Shown: piece after piece, positions 11,929-23,437 of the stretch
How positions within the stretch are numbered: position 1 is the first letter of the stretch
Layout: each line of letters starts with the position of its first letter
Assembly: GCA_036971715.1 (NCBI GenBank)
Contig: JAVHJL010000005.1
Location: 2,418,001 to 2,482,000, forward strand
Reading direction: 5' to 3'
Origin: Arthrobotrys musiformis
Taxonomy: Eukaryota > Ascomycota > Orbiliomycetes > Orbiliales > Orbiliaceae
Length of the DNA stretch: 64,000 nt
Notes under the pieces: model-generated
What the model saw: the letters and a program-made list of their open reading frames with translations, nothing else
Databases searched by the model: none
What the model was told of the DNA's origin: nothing
Made by a program: the position numbers and the translations under genes

Positions 11929-14123
11929 ATGAGCAGCAACGTCAACCCGGCCTTGTGGCCTGATGGAATGCCTGACGGGGATGAGGAGTTTGCAGATTTT
12001 CTCGATTTAGGGGATTTTGGGATAAACTTCGGCCAGTTTGGAATGGATATCGATGGCTCCCAGCAGCAGCAGCAAGATCAACAGGATGGGTCCCAGCAGG
12101 GCCAGCAGGGCCAGCAAGGTGGTGGTGGTTCCGGGAACGATATCACGATGGAGGATTTCTCGAATATGCAACGGAGCTTCACAGCAACATCCCAACCCTC
12201 GCAACACACACCACATCTTCAAGTCCAACAACAGCAGTTAACGGCCCAAAACCTGGGACTGGCCACAGTATTTGAACATTCACACCCGCAACAAAGCCTA
12301 TATGGTAGGGCCATAATACCTCCGACACCCTCCAGCATGGAACTCCACGCTGGTGCCCATGGTATGACCAGTTTTCTGGAACAAGGGAACCTATATCAGA
12401 ACATGGGTGCTGATCCTGTGAGTGCCTCTGATATTAATTCCCATCGTAATTTTAACTCGAAAAGTACCGTGATTGCTGATTCCGAGTGCCATGACGTTGT
12501 CGTAGATGGTTTTTACACCTCTGGGAACACCTGCGGTTACCCCGTTAGATACATCTTTTAGAGTGCCTGAATATAGTGTATCCGGTGCCTACTTTAGCCC
12601 ATTAACGTCGCCCGCTCTCGATGCTCAGGCCTTGGGTTATATGCAAAGAAAGTTGCCGAAATCGCCCGTCGAACCGGCGGAACCAAGTAATTTGAATCCA
12701 AAGAAGACTGCCGTAAGGAGAAAGTCCGTTACAGGGCGAGCACCGGCTCGGGTAGTCCGCCAGTCTCCAAGTATGAAACCACAACCAGGACGACGGAAAC
12801 CTGCACCGTTGGTGCCATCGCTCGAGTTGACAGATGCTGCTATGGCAGAGATTACATCGCAATCGCCGAGGACACCGGCATCACGGAGAGGTGGTCTAAA
12901 GATCCCGATAGAACCTCACATCCCATCGAGTAGGGATAGCTCGTCAGCGGATTCGATATCTCCAGAACCACTATCCGAAAGCTTGATGCCACCCCCACCT
13001 GCTCCAACCTCTGGGCATGTAAGATCACCCCTGATTCCTGCCCAGCAGAACCAGGAGGCAAATCTACCAAACCTACTGCCTGGGCCATCCGTCGTATCCG
13101 TAAACCAGGAAGCGCTGCCGACACAAAAGACGAAAGGCGGAAAGCCGGCAACTCCCGCATCTTTGATGAATATGCCAAAGGGCATTGCTCCTAAAGGGTC
13201 ACAGGAGCTACTGCAAGCAACACTCATCCCGAGCATTCCTGAGAATAGGCCATCTTCGGGAGCAGCAAGTCCCTTAGACGACCAGATGACACCACGGTTG
13301 TCGGCTATCCAAAGATCGTCCGCCAACGTCACACCTAGCTCATCCCCAATGATAGAGCCGAAGCCAGCAGGATCTGATAGTCGTCCACCATCTGGAAGTC
13401 TCAAGGCCCGGAAAGATCCAAAGGGACATTCGAAACGTAGTTCAATAAGTGCAAGCCCGGCTTTGCAACCACGAATCTCGCCTAGTATCAAACCCCTACT
13501 CCCTGAAGGTAAGCTTCTGATTTCCCCCAAAATTACTTACCTACACACACGACACCAAGACATGCATATACGAAGAGACCCCCCACTCGATCCAGGGGAA
13601 TAAAAATTTTTCGTCTTCCCATGATCACCCACTAACGATTTCCGCTGTCCAAATAGGCCTATCCGCATCCCAATCTGCGCTCATCCTTGCCTCCAAATCA
13701 AATTACGAGCACATAGTTTCTGGAAATCACAGTCAGCTGGGTCTGTCATATCCAGAACACCTTGCCACCAACCTCACCCATAAACGTACTTCGCATAAGA
13801 TTGCCGAACAAGGCAGGCGAAATCGGATCAATAATGCCCTGGCCGAGATTGCTTCACTTTTACCCCGGAAAACTCCAGAAAAAGTCAACGACGCCGCGGG
13901 TAATGCCCAACCGGGAAGCAAGGCTAGCACCGTCGAACTTGCTATCGAATATATCAGAGAGCTGAAGACTACCCTGGACGAAACTACCTCCAAGCTCGCC
14001 CAGGTTGAGGCTGAATTAGCGGCTCTGAAGATCGAAAAAGGAATTCCGCTTGATCAACCCAATGCCTCGGTTGACCAGGGGGCGGCTGAAGACAAGACCG
14101 ATACGTCTTTGACAGATGCATAA
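11929..14123 (+). CDS. nuc-1: bHLH transcription factor, phosphate-starvation regulator type (NUC-1 / PHO4 / PalcA)
   Basis: Predicted nuclear activator of phosphate-acquisition genes. Exons are 11929-12417, 12506-13508 and 13657-14123 (652 residues). The N-terminus is acidic (DGDEEFADFLDLGDFG) and Gln-rich. The second exon opens with MVFTPLGTPAVTPLDTSFRV and then AYFSPLTSPALDAQ, text that I associate with filamentous-fungal NUC-1 homologues. A long Ser/Pro-rich middle follows. The bHLH lies at about 538-600, with the E-box-reading triad H544, E548, R552 and a helix-2 segment STVELAIEYIRELKTTL. A short Lys/Glu coiled coil trails it. The Ser/Pro sites suit control by a Pho85/PREG-type kinase, as known for PHO4, but that is inference. 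The start at 11929 has an ACCATG context. An in-frame ATG at 11812 could add 39 residues. Confidence 0.8.
12055..12120 (+). repeat. Glutamine-coding CAG-rich tract in the bHLH gene
   Basis: CAG/CAA codons cluster here and encode QQQQQ followed by QQG-type repeats in the predicted activation region. The tract is in frame and lies inside exon 1. Confidence 0.85.
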
Positions 14124-17100
14124 GATATCTTAAGTACCTTGACAAGAAAGGATGGTAGCAGAACTTACTTTCATTTCCTCCCACGTTTTTTTCTCCTTGA
14201 TGCATACCCTTTTTTCTTCTCTTTTCTCATGCCATGCCCACGCAATAATTAATGACAGCCTCTGATAGTTTTTTCCATTTTGCATTTTTATTTTTGTTGA
14301 CTTGCGCATATACACATATACAGATGATATCCCAAGACGCTTGTTGGTTTGTTCTCGTTTCATATCTCTTTGGTAATAGTGTTGGATCGAAAATGGATTG
14401 ATACTTTTTTGGCAGGAACGACTAAAAGCTTGTGTATAGTACCCGATTTCTTTCAACTTTTTCGGACCCCGTTTTTGTTTTGTCGGCTCTTTTCCTTATA
14501 TCGTGGACTCGAGAATGGTCTTTGCTTTGAGATCTTGCCTTCTTGATAAGGCCATTAATACCTGTATATATGATCATTCAGCTTCCCCACAAACCTTCTG
14601 GCGAGCCGGAAGCGCTTTTTCTTCTTCTTGTTAAGACGGGTCGGTAATGTGGATCTGGGGGTGGAGCGGGGACCCAAGCAGCCTTATGATATTTCACAAT
14701 CTCATGTTATAATGGCGGATCAATAGTCTTTTTCTTCATTTGACACGATCGAAACGAATAAAAATACCAATATCAAATCATCTACGAGTCTTGGCCCATG
14801 AGGGCTCCACTTCCTTCGTGTGATAGTATATTTAATACGTAACCAACAAATGAAATGAGGCGTTTTGAATTCTGCCATTTTTGTTTTCTAAGAATCGTAT
14901 TTTACCGTCGGTTCCGACTGGTGTGTTTCTCTCCACCTAGAAATTCATATCGCATTTTTTTCTAAATCAAAATTCTTTTTTCTAGCTTGAAAGTTATGTT
15001 TCTTGGGGTTTGCCGTTGATGCCGCTGGCCTATCATGATGCCTCAATTACCACGTGCGGGGGAATAATACACAGGTTTCAACCGGCACTTTTCCTTTTCT
15101 TCTTGGAATACCAAAAATTGACTTGGCTTAGCTGGGTTTTCCCTCTCGAAACCCAACTAAATGCAGGATGGGAATTCTCTTTCAGAAAACGAAAATGAGA
15201 ATTTTCTAGTTCACCTAATGCTCTTTCTCCTTCTTTTCTTGATTTTTTTGATTGTGTATGATCAGAAATTGATCAGACCATGGATCAAAAATTTTCGAAA
15301 CTCGACGTACATATGCTACCTACATACGGCCGACTATCCCTTTTGAAAAGTTTTCTCCCCCTGGGACTCAATTTCCGACACTGGTGAAAAAATCGAATGC
15401 AACGACGCCCCGGGAGGAAACAGTCTGGAAGGGCAGAGAAGGCAGACGATTTTCTCGACTCGGGATGCCCGGAAAGATCCTCTGGGGAGGAGGGGGGCGG
15501 ACTCAGCTCAGCCTCGAACATACATCTCTCTCTTTTCACTTGAGCATCGGCCGACATGACAGCGAACCATTTACGATGCATGACGGCTTTCCAGGAAAAC
15601 TAGGCAGACGTCTTGCAACCTCTTGTCGAGAAAAAATTTCAATCCATGGCGAAAAAGATCCACGGGACCCAGCTGATTCCTTTTCTTCTTTCTCGGAGTC
15701 CGGTTCATCCGTCTTGGGATATCGTTGGCCGCCTGGTTCCTTTCGTCTCCGACACTTTGCTCGCCTCCCCTTGATTGATCGAAATGGATTTTCTGGTATC
15801 GACGTCGTCTACCTTGCTATTACACTTAGACGATTATCCAATTTAGCCTTGGGGTCATCATTATCATCTCTCTTGTCGAGTATTCACCTTACAGGACCCT
15901 ATGATCTAACCGATGCATCGACGGCTGATCCACGTATACTTCCGACCAAGAAGGTTAACGTCGAAGCTCAACATCGATCCTAACTCTTTATATGCCGACT
16001 CAAGAATACTTTTACCGACAGTACTTCGCGATATATTCTCGTATTATGCATTCGTCTCTCGAATCATAATTTCAGAGAATAGAAATAGACGGCTCTTCCG
16101 ACCTATGATCATGATTGCTCCCCCCCGATCAGGCCCGACAAATTCTGTTCCGACGGGTTTCAAAAAGGCTACACGCATACGGTACTATCATTGATGCCAC
16201 GTTCAACGAACCACTAGGATCTAAGTCGACAATATCTCCCTTGTCCCGGGGTCTTCAAATTCACGCATTTCTACATTGAGCGAAGAGTTTTATTATCTGG
16301 CTTCGTGCCCAAATGTCACGAAGTTATACCTTCAGCAACCCCCGCTCTCACTTTGCTATGAAATTTCTCTATATACCCCCCTCCAACATATCTGAGATTT
16401 ATATGCCGTTAACATATTTCTAGCTCTAGTCTCGCCCCCCAGACGCAAGTCCCCAGAATGGGCAATAACACGGGGCTAAAATCTATGGTTTCGTCAAAAA
16501 GCTAACTGTCAACCTCGAATCCTGCAATCCTATTTGGTTACATGTAATCCCATGTAATAATATATGGGAGTGTGAAACCGCAACACTTTATAAGCTCACA
16601 AAATGCAACAATCTCAACTGCGTTTGCATCTTAGCAGTTTTATACATGCCGCCCTGTACCACCACTTCAACGGGCGAACCACGCCCAAACATCGGCCAAA
16701 GCATTAGCCAAAAGAAGAACGAAGGAGTTTTAGAAAAAATGAAGGAAGAAAGAGAAAAAATCAAAGGAAGGAAACGAACACCTTGTCCTCTCGCCATTAT
16801 CACCTGCAAGAAAGAAAAAAAACAAAACCATACTACCTCCAATGCTGTCGTCGACGAACTGTGTTACCAAATTAGCCGTCCAACAAGGAACGGACGTCAA
16901 AACAAGCTGTACGGCTAAGAAAACAAAAGAAAAGAAAAAGACACATGCAGAACATTGGCAAGACCCTACCTTATCGCTAGGAAAAATTACGGGGAACCTC
17001 GGAAGTCACATCTATTCGCTCATTTCTTTCTTTTTTTCCTTTTCCCTTAGAAAAAGCTAAGGGTGGGAAGGGGGTTATGCAGGTGTCTTGGGGGTGTCGT

Positions 17101-18689
17101 GTGCCATCTTTTTAGGTCGTTCGGTTGTGCGACGGAACGGCCCCAGATTTTTTTTTTTTCCTTCTTGTTACTGACGAAACGTCAGGTAGCCGCCCAGGAT
17201 GCAGCCCATCATCCCCTTTCAAAAAGGTACCCAGGCCCAGGTCCAGGCCTCCCATTAATTCCACGGGGAGGCAACCTTCCATGGGCTCTGGGGACGATGG
17301 GATGCATGATCATCCTTTCCCGGATGTGGAAGCTGTATAAAATGCTTCACGAACCGTGGTTATTTTGAACCTGTCCAGGGGAAAATACTATGTGGTATGG
17401 GTGAAGATGTGGGGGGTTGTGGGGGATATTCATTGCCGCTGCTTATTGTGTCATACATTACGGCACCCCGCCTCAAAGGAGATCGCGAGGATCGATTGGC
17501 GGGCCGCCGCGGTCGCAAACGAAACGAGTACGAGAACGCGAGCACGGCAGATTTTGGCAGACTTGGTAAAAGGTGGGCAAGTTGAATACTTACTAACTTG
17601 TAGAAAACTCAAGGTAACTACCTCAGGGCCTGGGTTCGAGACCAAGGTAGCTATACAAAACCCCAGAGGGTTGCCGGATATAAATATCTTTCTCGAACTC
17701 CCTGAACCGGCCCATCCCATGATAACCTTTTAATTGCCTGATTATTACTCCTAACCAAAGTACCATGTAACCAAAAGGTTATCTGTACTACCCTTCCAAC
17801 TAATCCAACCAGAAACGGCACCTAATAGTGGTCCCCCGCTACGGGCCGTCTCACCAAATTAGTGCCCCTCCATCAACTCTCCACCCAGCTCAGGAAAAAG
17901 CTCACACGACACACAGCTACTTAACTACAAGTCACTCGTTACATTGATTTAGTACCTACAGTATTTATGTTCCACGACAGCATAATATGAGGGAAATACC
18001 CTCCGGCCACATCTCAAATAGATTAGTATGCCCAAACCGAGCCAACCCAACAAAAACAAGCATCCAGAGGACAGGGAAAGCGCATTGCAGTTTGAAAAGT
18101 GAATCAATCGCAACAGCCAAGTCTAGCCAAATCCACGCCCCCGTCTTACTTTATCTTCCTTCCTCGCTGGATAGATTTGCTACTGGGAAATCTGATTACT
18201 GTGCATATTTGAAGGGTTTGAATTACAGAGTGCACTAGCATGTAGGCCGCCTTTCGCCATCTGCGGGGACTTGGGTCTAAGAGCCCCGCAACGCTAACTC
18301 TGATGCATTTTTGGTCTCGTAAGGTATATAGACTTCTTGTGCCCTTCGAGGCATGCGTACATACAGTTAGAAGAATCTATTCGAATCGACACCTATCACC
18401 GAGGCTAGGAAATCACCGACTAGCCTAATAAGCAGGTGGATCTTGAAATATGCAGTATATACAGCTAGCATACTGTTAGGTCATGAGGGTTATAAGCTTT
18501 CCCTCCCCTCCCGATGGGACGATATCATATCACAGTATATTAATAAGTGGTTATACGGCAATCCGTCGTGCGGATATAATGCTATTTACGTCAATTCGAA
18601 CCCGTAAACGTTCTATCACCGCCACCCGCGCCATTCGTAGGAAAATTCGTCAATTTAACCCTTACTGGGCAATCAATCCCCAACTCTCC

Positions 18690-18709
18690 AAAAAAAAAAA
18701 AAAAAAAAA
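18690..18709. repeat. Oligo-A tract (20 A)
   Basis: An uninterrupted run of 20 A on the plus strand in non-coding DNA. Confidence 0.95.
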
Positions 18710-19920
18710 GGCATCGAGATATGGACACTTTACGGGTGTAGAGCGAAATATTCATGCCTGAAAAAAAAAAGTACATCGCCAATCAGAGGCTTCGATTCAA
18801 ATATTCATAGATCCGGTATCGATAATCTAACATGAATCTCAGTTGATCAGTCTCTTTCGGATACTAGCGATTGGCTCCTACTTAAATCGTGAAAGTCACA
18901 CGCAGCTCTGATGTCGGATCTACAGAACCCTTCGAGGTATTTGGAAAGGTTTGCCGCAGGGAATTAAGCGTAGGTCGACCGAATCGCTTGAATTGGGGTA
19001 CCATAACCTTGTGCGTGATTAGCGCCTTGGTCAATGTTCGTACATATATCTAGCACCCTTCCTCTAACGCCGTTTGTGAAAGTTTACCGCTTGGCCTCTC
19101 GCGACTTGTAGACAAGGTTTCAAGAATTGGTATCTTTCGAATCCTCAGAGCTCTCTCCATGAATCCACCGTGGTTCCGAGTTAGGTGGCTAGTACTATTC
19201 CTGCATACCCAAACTATAGTTCGAAGAGAAAAGAAACAAAAGGAATCAATATTTTTGGGTGTCCTTCTTGATTAACTTCTCAAGGCGAAGTATGAATGCT
19301 GCGCGACTGAGATTCTTGATGGGTCATCAATCTTTACCTCCGTGAGGCTGGTTGTGATATAAATTGTGTATGATTACTCGAGCATAATCCTGTTCCCGTC
19401 AAATATATAATGTTATAACCAATAATAATAATATAATATCCAACCCAAGGCCGATATCATATCAAGCGTCCATCCCATGCTATAGCTCCCTGCTTCCCGC
19501 CCGTTAACCGAAGAACAAAAAGACAAGTCCGCAAGTTTAACGATTTGCTAGCTGAATATCGCATGGACGAGCCGAAACGACGTGGGGATCGTAGTATATC
19601 GGTCTACTACCTCGCGTAATTAGCTAAGTTAGCGACGTTAATGCCTAACTAACTTTAAATCGAGTAAACGAAGTTTTACGGCAGCTCGTAACCGGATCTG
19701 CAGACCTCCCGAGTTTCTAATTTACCAGTTGCCAAGTGTCGCCGCACTTAAGCTTGTTTGAAAGAAAAAACGACGAACTCGTGCATGCTCCACGGTGGGC
19801 TTTAAGTACAATTGTCGATTTTTTGAGGGCATTGATATTTGCCCAATTCGTTTAAATTCTACCGCGGAGGTTGATAGATCCGGGCGAAACCCCTGGTCGA
19901 GTTATAATTCGAATTTTGTG

Positions 19921-19982
19921 TTTTTCTTTTTTTTTTTTCTTTTTCTTTTTTTTTTGGAGGGGGGGAGTGGAGGGGGGAGGGG
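19921..19982 (+). repeat. Oligo-T block followed by G-quadruplex-type G runs
   Basis: A T-rich block with a few C interruptions (19921-19955) runs straight into G runs of 7, 6 and 4 residues at 19959-19965, 19972-19977 and 19979-19982. The 7-G run can supply two tetrads, so the four-run quadruplex pattern is met. No gene overlaps it. Confidence 0.7.
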
Positions 19983-20678
19983 TTGCAGAATACCCGTGAA
20001 CCGGAGAAGGGTTTCTTACGAAAAGGGTCTTTGGCGATCTCGATGCGAGCTGGTAGGTGGGTCCTAACATCCATGATTACGGAACCCCGTACCGATGAAT
20101 GTACATATGAATTCGCTTTTGCGCAGCTGCGGTTATCATTTACTGATTGGATCAATTAATTCGCAAAGCTAGAATGTTCGAGCTCGAGTTCGCTTATATC
20201 GCATATCCTCTGTGCAATATGCATTATTATGATCATGGGATGTATATTTATCGATATCACAAGATGTATGTGCATTAGCTAGTCCCTTGCAGCTTTTCGC
20301 GATACATATATCCATATTGGCCATAATAGGGTATCTTAGTCGACAGCAGTCTTGGTCATTTCTGTGATAGGTACATGCAATTGCTTCCAAGAAAATATTG
20401 TCCCAGAGAAGAGCTCTCTGATTAATGCACATATAGTAGGTGGTCTATGAGGTATATAGGTAACGCCCTATAGTGTCCGCTTGTTCTTGTATCTCAAAGA
20501 ACGCATCGTCGACGCTCGAGAGGCTCGACTTTCGGAGTCGGGTTGATGAAGCTAATTTGGGTAAAGAGTGCCTACCGGTTTGGTTTTCAGAGTTTACCCA
20601 TCCAAGAATTTTGCGTAGGTATGTTGTAACGATGGCTACCGTGCTCCCTTCGGTAGGCCTAGTAGATATCATCGAGTC

Positions 20679-20686
20679 TATATAAA
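20679..20686 (+). promoter_or_regulatory. TATA-like element upstream of the GEgh16-like gene
   Basis: A TATATAAA octamer lies about 180 nt before the start codon at 20867. A pyrimidine-rich leader stretch separates them (TTTTTTCTCAGCC and following). The position fits a core promoter, but no transcript start is shown. Confidence 0.35.
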
Positions 20687-20866
20687 CATCTAGTATTTCG
20701 TATCGATATCTTATTCTTCCCGATCAAGGCGCTCTGCTCTCGCGATCTGCAAAGCCAACTTCACAGCCCCGACGGCATACACTCTCGTTTTTATATTTTT
20801 TCTCAGCCTTTTGGTCTTTTCATTCTTTAAGGAGTTCCATCATCCCATTCCAGTATCTGTGGCAAT

Positions 20867-22141
20867 ATGCATTCAAAACTAGCCTTCATTGTGGCCTCCG
20901 CCGCCCTTTTGGAGTCGGCGAGCGCTCACGTTCGTTTCATGCATACATACGGAAACGTCAATGAAAACCACTTCGGCTGGGTGATCGGTCACGAATCATG
21001 GATCAAAGCTCAAAACCACGGTAACGGACAATGGCCCGGCCAATTCGACACCGTCGTTTTCGGCAACCCAACCATCCCCGCGTGCTGTTGGGCTCCGGAC
21101 AAATACAAGAAATTCCCTCGTTATTGGATGGATCAGGGTTGCGGTACCACCCTTGAAGCCCAGAATCTGTTCTATAGGAAGAATCCTTGGAGGGAGGGGG
21201 CGAATTACTTGGAGCCTAAGTATCACGAGCAATCTCAGCAGATGATGAACCACAGGAATTACCATTTCTTCATGGCACCGATCGATATGGGGGCTTTCCT
21301 TCCGACGAGGCAGATAATGGATTGGCAAGCATCTACGGATAGAATGGCATTAGCTTCGCCCGGGGGCTGGGTTGAGATTGCAACATATCAAGGTATATAT
21401 ATATTTCAAACTACTTTATCTCTGAATTTGCAACACGCGTATACACATGGCTAAAAACTACTTTCTATTATAGTGAACGCCGATGGCGCGGGTCCTTTTA
21501 GGTATGATAAAAACCAAGTTAAACAATTGTTGGGACATACCCTCTAATCGATTCTGAACTATTCTTAGATGCCGAGTCGATACCGGTGCAACCAGCCATG
21601 GCTTCGGTCGATGGCTAGAGGTTTCCAGACAACCGCCCGGAAGACAGGATTGGTATTCGGTCGATGCAGGTAGATCGAATACTTGGTCCAACCTCAGAGT
21701 CCAAATCCCCACCGATCTGAAATGTACCGGAAAGGCCGGAAAATATGAGAACGTCTGCCTGCTCCGCTGTGAAAATTACGCACAGTATGATCCCTAATCC
21801 TTTCCCAAAGGGATAAACGCATGCCAAAACTTAAATAAATCTACACTTCCTAACTACAGAATTCTAGGAACGGTCCATTCGGCGGATGTGTCCCGTTTAA
21901 TGTGGTCTATCCCAAGACAGAACACCCACCAGCCCCGAAACACGAACCCCCACCTCCAAAGCAACACGTCGGATACAATATCCAGGGCGCCAACCCGGAG
22001 GCTGGCTACAGTCAGTACTATAAGGGACGAAAGCGAGATGTCGAACAAAAGCAGGTCAGGCGTGCTGCCAATGCTGATCCCGAGCCGGTTGCTGAGCCGG
22101 AGCCAGCCGAATCCGAAGCTGAGGCTGGGGGCACCGATTGA
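20867..22141 (+). CDS. Secreted GEgh16 (Egh16/MAS3)-like protein
   Basis: Predicted extracellular protein of the GEgh16 family, which is linked to infection structures and is often multi-copy in fungi. Exons are 20867-21392, 21474-21501, 21569-21784 and 21868-22141 (347 residues). The second exon is only 28 nt. Residues 1-20 form a signal peptide ending SASA, so the mature chain would begin with His21. The family core includes ATYQVNADGAGPFRCRVDTGA, a Cys-rich NVCLLRCEN segment and GPFGGCVPFNVV. After residue 285 the chain is Pro-rich and carries GRKR and QVRR dibasic sites followed by an acidic EPEPAESEAEAGG tail, which suggests Kex2 processing. Neighbours within 4 kb are a DUF7587-like gene and non-coding DNA. 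Function beyond secretion is not shown by the sequence. An N-terminal histidine after the signal peptide recalls copper-dependent monooxygenases, but that is only a suggestion. Confidence 0.8.
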
Positions 22142-23437
22142 ATGAATATCCAAGCATCGGTTGGTAAGGTGGTAAAACGGGGCATGTGCATACAAGAGAT
22201 CAGATCTTGGGAGAGGGAATAAGAAAGTTCTTACCTTCGTAGTTTCGAACTAGCCCCAAGTGTACAGTAAAGAAATATTGCATAGGAGTGCGCATAGTTT
22301 AGCTCACCTACATAATTACGAAATAAGTATGAACGCTTTGGAGGACATCTACTAGCGATTATATGGCAGCTTCTCACCAAAATCGTACACTAGAATATCA
22401 CAACTCTCTTCAACTGAAGCCCTAATACAACCAAGGTTTCCAGAAACATAGGCATATATAGGCCAATTCGAATGGAACAGGTCGTCGACTAAAAATGCAA
22501 CATTAGTTAATGTGTTGAACCTACCAGGTCCACAACATGTCTGAAATCATGAATTGAATTAATTAATCAACCCGATTCATATCTATACGTACCCGCAGAA
22601 ACATTCGAAAGGCAACCAAACTAAAAAGGCACTCTATACTCTAATCTCAATCCCAAACACTAAAGTTATCGGCGCGCTTCTCAGACTTTTCGTAAAGCCT
22701 CATGACTGCTACGTTCTGACAGCATGCAGGCGCCAAAACTAGGAAACACTAACAGGTCAGAATATAATAAATGTATTTCATTAATCATAATCTTGACGAG
22801 GCTCTCGAGTTTCCGAGTTCCCCGGCGCGCATGGCCGCGGCGGTATACCTAGGCGAAGATTTGTTTTTCCCGCAATTCCTATAGGCATATTGCATAAGCT
22901 CCTGACTTCGCGAACGGGCTGTTCGGCTTGGGACATGGCGCAGGCGGCCGCAAAACCCTTTTGGTAGTATATTTGTGTAACCTTTAGATACGGGACCGTA
23001 CATATCTCGAGAATCTCGAGTACCTCCCGATTACTCGGAATGGCTGTTATAGTATAATTATAATCAATATAAAATAGAACCCACTTCGACTTTTAGAGCG
23101 TATATAAAATGGCCCCTTTTGTTGCATTTTTTTACTACAACACTACTAATTGGTCCCGAGGCGGTATCGATACATATCAAAACTGCGATTGTAGGCATGA
23201 TTACGGCCGCCGCCGCCGCCAGAGCACCAAATATTTAAATGTTGCCTGAAGTACGAGACCACTTAAGGTCAGCCTCGTCGCGTCCCCCTCACCCACAAAC
23301 GAATACATCAATACCACCTTCGAAGTCCCACCCGCTCAACGATATACCAAAAGCCCCCCCATACCATAATCCTCGCAGCTTAACTTTTCTTATATCAAAA
23401 CTATTTAAAACATCAATAATAAATCTTCTACGAAAAA
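22142..23437. other. Intergenic region between the GEgh16-like and DUF7587-like genes
   Basis: No gene, RNA gene or element was recognised. The sequence is AT-rich, with a short CCGCCGCCGCCGCC run at 23206-23219 and a T-rich, CT-rich stretch leading into the DUF7587-like start codon. Confidence 0.5.

Larger units (their letters stand above)
14124..20866. other. 6.7 kb gene-poor region between the bHLH gene and the GEgh16-like gene
   Basis: No gene could be supported. The longest open frame (15384-15983, plus) begins at GTG, has no intron or domain signals, and looks accidental. Notable content: a CACGTGCG E-box at 15051-15058, a 20-nt A tract at 18690-18709, and an oligo-T block followed by G-runs at 19921-19982. 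A degenerate tRNA-like arm near 17,560-17,660 was rejected. Much of 18.2-20.8 kb is AT-rich with many short TATATCG-type words. Confidence 0.5.

Noticed and set aside
15384..15983. 199-codon plus-strand frame in the gene-poor region
   Set aside because: It starts at GTG, has no ATG near the start, no domain, and no splice or promoter support. Composition looks random.
17560..17660. tRNA-like segment with a TTCGAGA T-loop and a CAAGT/ACTTG stem
   Set aside because: The T stem has a mismatch, the expected acceptor-stem partner of GTAGCTA is missing upstream, and the anticodon loop would be 13 nt. It does not fold as a complete tRNA.
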